The notes below the pieces were generated by a model. That model was not told the DNA's origin, did no database searches, and saw nothing but the letters and a program-made list of their open reading frames with translations. Position numbers and translations under genes: made by a program. Positions 1 through 5,604 of a stretch of 5,604 nucleotides of DNA are shown piece by piece. Numbering within the stretch: position 1 is the stretch's first letter; each line of letters begins with the position of its first letter. The DNA is from Acidobacteriota bacterium (lineage in GTDB: Bacteria > Acidobacteriota > Vicinamibacteria > Vicinamibacterales > UBA823): positions 1 through 5,604 of the forward strand of contig DODG01000418.1 of the NCBI GenBank assembly GCA_003509065.1, in the 5' to 3' direction.

Positions 1-238
1 TGTCGTTCTTGCCACGAAGCTTTTTAAGAATCAACTCGCGTAGACGAGGAATACCTACCGTTTGTACGTAATGCGTTTGGTTCGTGGTGATTGCCTTCGT
101 CATACCGGCCTTGACGGCATCGGGAGCATCGAAGCCGACGTCACCTTGATCGAGACGAAACGGTTTATCAATACCGAACATCATGTCGCGTATGCGCATG
201 ATCCCTGAAAATGGAATCGAATCGAGGTAACTACCCAT
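1..238 (-). CDS. PLP-dependent class I/II aminotransferase, N-terminal part (cut by window edge)
   Basis: Reading leftwards from the ATG at 238-236, the frame stays open to the window edge and gives 79 residues. The translation has the N-terminal signature of fold-type I aminotransferases: LDQGDVGFDAPD (residues 29-40), an amphipathic helix, then HYVQTVGIPRLRE (56-68). This matches the family pattern L-x-x-G-[DE]-x-x-F-x-x-P, followed by Y-x-x-x-x-G-x-x-x-L-R. In the family the Tyr (here Y57) helps bind PLP phosphate across the dimer. The PLP lysine and the substrate-binding arginine lie beyond the edge, so the amino donor cannot be told; an aspartate-aminotransferase-like enzyme is the usual annotation. 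No signal peptide is seen, so it is probably cytosolic. A purine run AGAGAG (complement of 244-249) sits 5 nt before the ATG as a plausible ribosome binding site. It is divergent from the PLP gene at 403. Confidence 0.88.
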   Translation of the reverse strand, partial: MGSYLDSIPFSGIMRIRDMMFGIDKPFRLDQGDVGFDAPDAVKAGMTKAITTNQTHYVQTVGIPRLRELILKKLRGKND

Positions 239-292
239 GCAGACTCTCTAGTAAACCACTTTGTGTCATGATGTTCTTAACGTTCACATCCC

Positions 293-328
293 CGCATGAG
301 TCAACCTTGCCTCAACTTGACTCATGCG
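293..328. promoter_or_regulatory. Perfect 12-bp inverted repeat, likely operator between divergent genes
   Basis: The left arm CGCATGAGTCAA (293-304) is the exact reverse complement of the right arm TTGACTCATGCG (317-328), with a 12-nt spacer (305-316). Each arm also contains a small palindrome of its own, TGAGTCA at 297-303 and TGACTCA at 318-324. Their centres are 21 bp apart, about two helical turns, so both sites face the same side of the DNA. It lies between the divergent starts at 238 and 403, and its right arm ends 5 bp before a TATACT hexamer. This geometry suits a dimeric or tetrameric transcription factor acting on one or both genes. The regulator is not encoded in the window. A hairpin in RNA is possible, but no U-tract follows on either strand. 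Confidence 0.6.
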
Positions 329-333
329 CGAAG

Positions 334-339
334 TATACT
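334..339 (+). promoter_or_regulatory. Candidate -10 box for the gene at 403
   Basis: TATACT matches the sigma-70 -10 consensus at five of six bases and lies about 64 bp before the ATG at 403. No good -35 is spaced 16-18 bp upstream: TTGACT at 317-322 is only 11 bp away and TTGCCT at 307-312 is 21 bp away. The hexamer sits in the palindrome AGTATACT (332-339), so it also reads as TATACT on the minus strand and could serve either direction. If used rightwards, the start of transcription would be near 346 and the inverted repeat would cover the -35 region, fitting activation or repression there. It is unproven. Confidence 0.35.
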
Positions 340-402
340 CGACCCATTAGTTAACATGTTTGTAATCTTGATGCGGTGTTCGCAGTGAGGTTGTGACTGA
401 CT

Positions 403-1392
403 ATGAAGCAGGCTGTCAACACGGACCCAATAAACACTCTAGATAGTATTCCTGCATTGAATCTTGGTTACTATCCGACACCGATTGAAGAGTTGCGTGG
501 TCTACGTGACCATCTCGGTGGAGGACCACGTCTATTCGTGAAACGAGACGACGCTATCACTTTTGGCTTTGGTGGGAATAAAGTCCGAAAGATGGAGTTA
601 GAAGCCAAACAAGCTATCACGAAAGGTGCTGACACCTTAATCACAGCAGGTGCTGTGCAGTCGAATCATGCACGAGTGACCGCAGCGACCGCTGCTCGTT
701 ACGGACTATCCTGTTTGTTAGTCGTTAATGGTGAGCGGCCATCAAAAGTGACAGCTAATGCACTCCTCGACAAGTTATACGGTGCTACTGTGGAATATGT
801 TCCAACTCGTGAGGCTCGCATGCCCGCCATGTTGGCTGCTGCGGAACGATTGCGTGAAGAGGGACGACGTCCTTATGTTATTCCAGTTGGTGCCTCGACA
901 CCGCTTGGCGCAATTGGTTTTGTGAGAGCCGTACGAGAAATGGTAGCGCAAATACCAGTTCCGGATGTGATTGTTCACGCTACATCATCTGGTGGTACAC
1001 AGGCAGGACTTGTTGCCGGTTGCCACTTATTCGCGCCACACACTCAGGTGCTTGGTGTTAGCGCTGGAGAATCGTCCAGTGATGTGATCTCCACGGTTGC
1101 AAATCTAGTATCAAAAATTGAAGTTAAGCTAAACATGACTAATGGCTCAGTCTCGAACCACTGTGAAGTAACTGTAGATGATCGGTTTGTTGGAAATGGT
1201 TACGGCATACCCACCATAGCTTCACAGGAAGCTATTGCCTTGCTAGCACGTTGCGAAGCGCTATTGCTCGGTCCGACGTACACTGCGAAGGCCATGGCCG
1301 GTTTGATCGAATATGTACGAAAGGAAAGATTTTCTGAATCTCAGACAGTGTTGTTTTGGCACACCGGTGGACAGGTTGCATTGTTCGCCTGA
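403..1392 (+). CDS. PLP-dependent D-cysteine desulfhydrase / ACC deaminase family enzyme
   Basis: This 329-residue protein has the usual family length and is probably cytosolic. The family is fold-type II PLP enzymes that eliminate sulfur groups from D-cysteine or L-cysteate, giving pyruvate and ammonia, or that open the ring of 1-aminocyclopropane-1-carboxylate. Visible motifs are: the start motif LGYYPTPIEEL (21-31), VKRDD (46-50), GGNKVRK (57-63) with PLP lysine K60, QSNH (86-89) with the Ser-Asn-His that contacts substrate, SSGGTQAG (195-202) as the phosphate loop, YGIP (Y267) and PTYTAKAMAG (Y293). ACC deaminases have Glu after the second tyrosine and Leu near the C terminus. Here these are T294 and T321, as in D-cysteine desulfhydrases, so ACC deaminase is unlikely. 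L-cysteate sulfo-lyase or another D-amino-acid lyase remains possible. The ATG at 403 is preceded by GTGAGG (385-390), a rather distant ribosome binding site, and by an in-frame TGA at 394-396. Confidence 0.85.
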   Translation: MKQAVNTDPINTLDSIPALNLGYYPTPIEELRGLRDHLGGGPRLFVKRDDAITFGFGGNKVRKMELEAKQAITKGADTLITAGAVQSNHARVTAATAARYGLSCLLVVNGERPSKVTANALLDKLYGATVEYVPTREARMPAMLAAAERLREEGRRPYVIPVGASTPLGAIGFVRAVREMVAQIPVPDVIVHATSSGGTQAGLVAGCHLFAPHTQVLGVSAGESSSDVISTVANLVSKIEVKLNMTNGSVSNHCEVTVDDRFVGNGYGIPTIASQEAIALLARCEALLLGPTYTAKAMAGLIEYVRKERFSESQTVLFWHTGGQVALFA

Positions 1393-1456
1393 TTTTCTAC
1401 GACCACTACTAGAAATGTTAAATTAATACTGACCTTGTGATTCGGTGTGATTTCTG

Positions 1457-2332
1457 TTGGTCAGCATTCTAAAACTGCGGAATATCATGATCTGGACGTC
1501 AGTGCTCATATTTTTAATCTGTGCGGTTGCAGGGGTCGGCACCCAGGAGTTGACCCTTAGTGAGTTATTGTTTCGTGCGAATGAGTCGGTTATTGACTAC
1601 GAGCAGAGATTCTCAAATGCGGTTGCTGAGGAAAATTATACACAGCGGATTATTCGCACGGACGGATCGATTGTCGGAGAACGTCAACTGCGTTCGGACA
1701 TACTTCTCATTTTACTGCCCGGGGCTGATTCTTGGTTGGGCTTCCGAGACGTATTTGAGGTTAACGGCAGGCCGGTTCGTGACCGAGATCTCCGGTTGCA
1801 GGCACTCTTTGTGGATGAAGTGAGGCTTGCAGTTGATCAGGCTCTTGAGATTTCACAAGAGAGTGCACGCTACAATATTGGGCAAGTTAAGCGGACGGTT
1901 AATCTACCGACGATAGCTTTAAGTTTCTTGCATCCACTAAATCAACATCGCTTCGCGTTCGAAAAGATTGGTGAATTATCGATCGATAACCGTCACACTT
2001 GGGCGATACGGTACCATGAACGAGTGCAACCCACCGTTGTGCAAACACAATCCGGTGACTTGTTTGCACACGGCACTCTTTGGCTCGATGTTCAGAACGG
2101 CAAAGCGCTTCGCACTCATCTTGTGCTAGGTGATGCTATGAGTGATGTGCGAACTACGATCAAAGTGAACTATTGGCACAATGAAGATATTGGGACTTTG
2201 GTGCCAGCAGTGATGGATGAACTGTACGAGAACCCAAAAGATGCGAATGCAACACGCATTAAAGCCACAGCGGTCTATTCGAACTTTAGGAAATTCGATG
2301 TAAGTACGGATGTCAGTGTCATCGAGGAATGA
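1457..2332 (+). CDS. Exported protein of unknown function, possible LolA-like fold
   Basis: I recognise no named family. Of 291 residues, the first 25 form a signal peptide: basic K6 and R8, a hydrophobic stretch from I12 to about C22, and an A-V-A site (23-25), so the mature protein probably lies in the periplasm. The rest is mixed helix then mostly beta. Conspicuous blocks are RQLRSD (76-81), FRDVFEVNGRPVRDRDLRL (96-114), ESARYNIG (135-142), NLPTIALSFLHP (149-160) and NQHRFAF (162-168). The C-terminal half, with GTLWLDVQNGKALRT (206-220) and alternating strands to YSNF (274-277), recalls LolA/RseB-type half-barrels that bind lipid or peptide. That is a guess from pattern. The blocks resemble hypothetical proteins I recall from Acidobacteriota. 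The start is uncertain: TTG at 1457 keeps the basic n-region and has GGTGTGA 6 nt upstream, while ATG at 1487 would drop it. An in-frame TGA at 1448-1450 limits extension. Confidence 0.78.
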   Translation: MVSILKLRNIMIWTSVLIFLICAVAGVGTQELTLSELLFRANESVIDYEQRFSNAVAEENYTQRIIRTDGSIVGERQLRSDILLILLPGADSWLGFRDVFEVNGRPVRDRDLRLQALFVDEVRLAVDQALEISQESARYNIGQVKRTVNLPTIALSFLHPLNQHRFAFEKIGELSIDNRHTWAIRYHERVQPTVVQTQSGDLFAHGTLWLDVQNGKALRTHLVLGDAMSDVRTTIKVNYWHNEDIGTLVPAVMDELYENPKDANATRIKATAVYSNFRKFDVSTDVSVIEE

Positions 2333-2335
2333 AAC

Positions 2336-2352
2336 TTTCGCCAATGGCGAAA
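2336..2352. repeat. Small perfect hairpin after the stop of the exported-protein gene
   Basis: TTTCGCC (2336-2342) and GGCGAAA (2346-2352) form a perfect 7-bp stem with a 3-nt loop, starting 3 nt after the TGA at 2330-2332. On the plus strand it is followed by AAACG rather than a T-run, so it is not a standard intrinsic terminator. It could protect or process the transcript between this gene and the peptidase gene 62 bp downstream, or be chance. Confidence 0.45.
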
Positions 2353-2394
2353 AACGTGAACCATGGTAGTAGTTGAGTATGTTCCGGTTAAGAG

Positions 2395-4392
2395 TTGGAC
2401 GCGTCTCAGTTGGTGACTAAAAACGCATTGGTTGCTAATGCAACCTCAAAAAACCATAAGGCGAATCGACCGTACTTGCTAGAGCAAGTGGGCGAAGCGG
2501 CTGTGGTTCAACTGTACGCTGATGGTTTTACCACTTTGTCTCTTCGAGAGAAGACGCTTATCTACCATCTGTACTGCGCGGCATTAGCCGGGCGTGACAT
2601 TTATTATGACCAACGATATGTTCACAATTTGGAAATGCGTGAGGTGCTTGAGCAAATTCTAATACATGCCGACAATGTAAAGGTGTCTACCTTGGAGGAA
2701 ATCCGGCGCTATACAAAACTCTTCTGGATTAATAGTGGCCCTTATAACAATTTAACGGCACGAAAATTTGTTTTAAATTGCACACCGGAAGAATTCTCAA
2801 TAGCTGTTGTAGCTGCAGGCAAAGCTGGCGCCAATTTTCCGAGGCGTGAAGGGGAAACACTTAAGGATATGCTTGCTCGTCTTGAGTCGCTGTTCTTTGA
2901 CGCTTCAGTTGATCCAGTTGTGACCAATAAAACGCCTGGTAAGGGTGAAGACATTCTGTCTTCCAGTGCGAATAACCTATATGTCGACGTCAGAGCTTCT
3001 GACGTGCAAGATTTTACTGAGCACTATCCACTTAATTCGAGATTAACCAAGTGTGGTGGTCGACTAGTAGAGGAGGTGTATCGGATTGATGGAAAGTACG
3101 GGAAGGAGATTACTAATATAGTACGTCACCTTGAGGCTGCGATTCCATTCGCGACCGACGAAATGGCCAAAGCATTAACTGCTCTCATAACTTTTTATCG
3201 GACGGGAACTTCGCTCGACCGCGAGGCCTACGACATCGCATGGGTTCAAGATGATGCTTCGTCCGTCGATACGATCAATGGATTTGTCGAAGTGTATATG
3301 GATGCTCGAGGTACTAAAGGTGCGTGGGAGGCGCTCGTCTTTTATATCAACGAGGGTAAAACTTCTGAAATTCGCACCCTCGCTGCAGCTGCGCAGTGGT
3401 TTGAGGACCACATGCCTTGGGATGCGAAGTATTGCAAGCTAGGCGTACAAGGCATTACCGCTAATGCCATCGACGTGGTTATCGAATCTGGTGATTCAGG
3501 GCCAATCACACCTATTGGTATCAACCTTCCTAACGATCAGATCATCCGAGAAAAGCATGGTAGTAAATCTGTATTGTTATCAAATGTAATCGAAGCCCAC
3601 GATCGATCAATGCCTAGAGAGTTGCGGACAGAGTTCGCATGGACTACGGAGGAAATTTCACGCGCTGAACGATGGGGTAGTTTCGTAGGTGAACTGACTA
3701 CGAATATGCACGAAGTGATTGGTCATGGGTCAGGCAAAATTGCAGACCATCTTAATGGTCAACCTCAAGCATTCCTAAAAGAGCATTACTCGGCACTTGA
3801 AGAAAGTAGAGCAGATTTAGTCGCGCTCTATTTTGTGGCAGATCCCAAGCTCGTTGATTTAGGCTTGGTCGCTGTTGATGATCACAATGACATTGTGCTG
3901 ACAGAGTATGAAGGATACGTTAGGAATGCACTGGTACAGTTGCGACGAGTTCGCGAAGGGACACAACTGGAAGAAGACCACATGCGAAACCGTCAGATGA
4001 TCGTTTATTGGCTCATGGAGAATACCACTGCTGTTGAATCACGCCAGCGCGATGGTAAAACTTTTTACCTTATGAGTGATTGGCAGGCATTTCGTAACGG
4101 AATTGGGCAATTACTCGCGGAAGTGCAGAGGATAAAGTCAGAGGGGGATTACGAGGCGGCTGTTCAACTTTTTAATCAGTACGGTATTCACTTCGATCCC
4201 GTGCTACGTGATGAGGTTGTCACTCGCGTCGATGCTCTTAATTTGCCGTCTTATACGGGTTTCGTGCAGCCTCGTCTTGAGGCCATGGCTAATAGCGACG
4301 GGAAGATTACCGACGTTCTCATTTCGTATCCCCAAGATTTGACTAAGCAAATGCTCGAATATTCTGGACATACGATTTGTGACGAAAGCTGA
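2395..4392 (+). CDS. M49-family zinc metallopeptidase (dipeptidyl-peptidase III-like)
   Basis: The family removes dipeptides from the N termini of short peptides using one zinc ion. The zinc motif HEVIGH is at residues 439-444 within MHEVIGHGSGK, with H439 and H444 as ligands and E440 as catalytic base. The second motif EESRAD (469-474) supplies the third ligand, E470, corresponding to EECRAE in the human enzyme. Other M49 blocks are PLNSRL (212-217), INGFVEVYMDARGTKGAWEA (294-313) and PIGINLPN (373-380), which belongs to the substrate cleft. At 665 residues it matches bacterial members; eukaryotic ones exceed 700. Such proteins are sometimes mislabelled dihydrofolate reductase. No signal peptide is seen, suggesting a cytosolic enzyme. 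The start is unsure: a TAA lies at 2389-2391 and the first in-frame ATG is codon 81, inside conserved sequence, so a TTG (2395, 2410, 2428) or GTG (2413) must be used. None has a clear ribosome binding site. Confidence 0.9.
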   Translation: MDASQLVTKNALVANATSKNHKANRPYLLEQVGEAAVVQLYADGFTTLSLREKTLIYHLYCAALAGRDIYYDQRYVHNLEMREVLEQILIHADNVKVSTLEEIRRYTKLFWINSGPYNNLTARKFVLNCTPEEFSIAVVAAGKAGANFPRREGETLKDMLARLESLFFDASVDPVVTNKTPGKGEDILSSSANNLYVDVRASDVQDFTEHYPLNSRLTKCGGRLVEEVYRIDGKYGKEITNIVRHLEAAIPFATDEMAKALTALITFYRTGTSLDREAYDIAWVQDDASSVDTINGFVEVYMDARGTKGAWEALVFYINEGKTSEIRTLAAAAQWFEDHMPWDAKYCKLGVQGITANAIDVVIESGDSGPITPIGINLPNDQIIREKHGSKSVLLSNVIEAHDRSMPRELRTEFAWTTEEISRAERWGSFVGELTTNMHEVIGHGSGKIADHLNGQPQAFLKEHYSALEESRADLVALYFVADPKLVDLGLVAVDDHNDIVLTEYEGYVRNALVQLRRVREGTQLEEDHMRNRQMIVYWLMENTTAVESRQRDGKTFYLMSDWQAFRNGIGQLLAEVQRIKSEGDYEAAVQLFNQYGIHFDPVLRDEVVTRVDALNLPSYTGFVQPRLEAMANSDGKITDVLISYPQDLTKQMLEYSGHTICDES

Positions 4393-4424
4393 TTTAGTTT
4401 TTTAGGTAAGATGGTCGAACCTCT

Positions 4425-4438
4425 CAGCTTGTGAGCTG
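4425..4438. repeat. Weak hairpin before the HEAT-repeat gene
   Basis: CAGCT (4425-4429) and AGCTG (4434-4438) can pair around a 4-nt loop in the 58-bp gap between the peptidase stop and the next ATG. An alternative pairing CTCA/TGAG overlaps it. The stem is short and has no U-tract after it, so it is not a terminator. It ends 12 nt before the ATG at 4451, so it could modestly affect ribosome access. Chance is a fair explanation. Confidence 0.2.
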
Positions 4439-4450
4439 GATATCAATTCT

Positions 4451-5604
4451 ATGAATCGTCAAGGCGCTCCTGCTTTATTTGTCTTATCGATTATGTTTTT
4501 AGTTTTTGGAACACCTTCAAGTGTTCTAGCACAGTCGATGAAGAACGCGGTGGATGCCAATACAATCTTTAGGCAATTTCTTTTTGAAGCTGAAGATTCT
4601 CGGGCCGTAGATCCAAAGGCATTCGCAACATTACGGGCTGGCCTGGAAAGCGCTGACGACGAGTTACGACTAATAGCGATTCGGGCATTTGGCAGACTTG
4701 AACGGGCAGAGTCCGTAAGATTACTTATTAACTTAATTGCAGATGAATCTGCAGAAATTCGTGCAGAAGTAGCCAACGCACTGGGCCAGAGCGTTGAATC
4801 AATAAGTGAACCGGCTGGAGGTGAGCGTACAGAGTTATCAGTTATTGCAACGGTGCATGCCGCATTAACCTCCCGACTATATAAAGAGACCGATTCAAAG
4901 GTACGTGCAGTTCTTGCCCAAACACTAGGCCGTCTCTCCTTTCGAAACACTCAATCCATCGCAGCAGCTGAGCAACCCCTTTCTGCACTTCTCGACATGC
5001 GAGACGTAGAAAGTTTGCCTGCCTTGTTAGGGGTTGTCGACGGACTTGAATCGCTGACGCGTCAAAACGTCGGACGCCATTCTTTGATGAGTGAAACTGT
5101 CGAGGGGCTGCGTAACATCGTAATTGGCCCGATGCCAGTGGTGGAGAACACTCAAGACCAAGATACTTTGGCTCGTGTACGTCGACTGGCCATGTCGGCG
5201 TTAGCGATCAACGGGACAGTGGATAGGACGATGGTGGAAATCGCCCTATCAGACATTGATCCACAAGTACGGCGTTTGGCAGCAACTGCGTTAGGTGCAG
5301 CTGACGTGCTCAATGAACGTGCTGCACTTATTATGGCGGCGTTAAATGACTCAGTGGCAATGGTTCGTTACGAAGCTCTCCGAGCTTACGGAGGCAGGTT
5401 GCAGAGCAACGATTGTCAGCCAATAATCGATATCCTGAATACGGACGATGGCAACATGCATCTTTCATTGCTGGCTCTCGATCTTCTAGCGAATGAATGT
5501 CCATCTGATCAGTCAGTCGATCTTATCCTCGCAAGTGTTGCTGGCGAGTTAACTAGCAACCAGACTTTTTTCAATTGGCACCGTCCTGCGCATGCGCTGG
5601 TTTC
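4451..5604 (+). CDS. Secreted HEAT-repeat protein, N-terminal part (cut by window edge)
   Basis: From the ATG at 4451 the frame is open for 384 codons to the right edge, with no stop. Residues 1-27 form a signal peptide: a hydrophobic stretch L9-F19 and a V-L-A cleavage site (25-27) before Q28, so it is exported. The rest is almost all helical and contains HEAT-type repeat pairs with the D-x-x-x-R-x-x-A-x-x-A-L-G pattern: DDELRLIAIRAFGRLER (69-85), SAEIRAEVANALGQ (100-113), DSKVRAVLAQTLGRL (148-162), DPQVRRLAATALGAA (270-284) and DSVAMVRYEALRAYG (300-314). HEAT solenoids bind other proteins and have no catalytic role themselves. Similar Acidobacteriota and Gemmatimonadota proteins, as I recall, end in a cyclophilin-type peptidyl-prolyl isomerase domain; whether this one does lies outside the window. 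It is 58 bp downstream of the peptidase gene in the same direction. GGA at 4438-4440 is only a weak ribosome binding site; an in-frame TAG at 4403-4405 bounds the start. Confidence 0.83.
   Translation, partial: MNRQGAPALFVLSIMFLVFGTPSSVLAQSMKNAVDANTIFRQFLFEAEDSRAVDPKAFATLRAGLESADDELRLIAIRAFGRLERAESVRLLINLIADESAEIRAEVANALGQSVESISEPAGGERTELSVIATVHAALTSRLYKETDSKVRAVLAQTLGRLSFRNTQSIAAAEQPLSALLDMRDVESLPALLGVVDGLESLTRQNVGRHSLMSETVEGLRNIVIGPMPVVENTQDQDTLARVRRLAMSALAINGTVDRTMVEIALSDIDPQVRRLAATALGAADVLNERAALIMAALNDSVAMVRYEALRAYGGRLQSNDCQPIIDILNTDDGNMHLSLLALDLLANECPSDQSVDLILASVAGELTSNQTFFNWHRPAHALV

Noticed and set aside
317..339. TTGACT and TATACT as a -35/-10 promoter pair
   Set aside because: The spacer is only 11 bp, far from the 16-18 bp that sigma-70 promoters need. 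Only the -10 is kept as a candidate.
775..978. Minus-strand open frame inside the desulfhydrase-like gene
   Set aside because: It overlaps a region with clear PLP-enzyme homology on the other strand and encodes no recognisable motif.
1394..1415. TTTCTA / TAGAAA inverted repeat after the desulfhydrase-like gene
   Set aside because: The 6-bp stem is AT-rich with a 10-nt loop and no T-run follows, so it is too weak to call a terminator.
1508..1536. Possible lipoprotein signal in the exported protein (cysteine at residue 22)
   Set aside because: The residues before the cysteine are F-L-I, and a lipobox needs a small residue such as Gly or Ala just before it. The A-V-A site fits ordinary signal peptidase better.
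2379..2420. ATG at 2379 as the start of the M49 peptidase
   Set aside because: It is in a different frame and runs into a TAA after 13 codons, so it would need a frameshift for which there is no slippery sequence.
4393..4404. T-run after the peptidase stop codon as an intrinsic terminator
   Set aside because: There are six consecutive Ts at 4398-4403, but I see no GC-rich stem just before them.
4459..4950. A 163-codon open frame on the minus strand
   Set aside because: It lies wholly inside the plus-strand HEAT-repeat gene, whose translation has a signal peptide and repeat motifs. The minus-strand translation is low-complexity, rich in Ser, Ala and Arg, with no recognisable motif, as expected from the complement of helical coding sequence.

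Overview
The window looks like an ordinary chromosomal stretch of a bacterium with moderate G+C (a little under 50% by eye). No mobile element, CRISPR array, rRNA or tRNA gene is visible. The best taxonomic guess is Acidobacteriota, perhaps a marine or low-G+C relative of Vicinamibacteria. It rests on remembered resemblance: the exported protein at 1457-2332 and the secreted HEAT-repeat protein at the right edge have a style I associate with that phylum. This is an inference, not a search result.

Layout, left to right. (1) 1-238, minus strand: the N-terminal 79 residues of a PLP-dependent class I/II aminotransferase, cut by the left edge. (2) 239-402: a divergent intergenic region with a perfect 12-bp inverted repeat (293-304 / 317-328) and a good -10 hexamer beside it. 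(3) 403-1392, plus strand: a complete PLP enzyme of the D-cysteine desulfhydrase / ACC deaminase family; two diagnostic residues favour desulfhydrase or lyase over ACC deaminase. (4) 1457-2332, plus: an exported protein of unknown function, possibly with a LolA-like fold. (5) 2395-4392, plus: a zinc metallopeptidase of family M49 (dipeptidyl-peptidase III) with both metal motifs intact and no in-frame ATG near its start. (6) 4451-5604+, plus: a secreted HEAT-repeat protein that runs off the right edge.

The four plus-strand genes are separated by only 58-64 bp and no convincing terminator lies between them, so they may be co-transcribed. The two divergent PLP enzymes both act on amino acids and share one regulatory region, which may coordinate them. 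The M49 peptidase releases dipeptides and could feed the same amino-acid pool. The two exported proteins have no evident metabolic link. Nothing in the window amounts to a clearly new system. The most notable items are the palindromic site between the divergent PLP genes and the uncharacterised exported protein.
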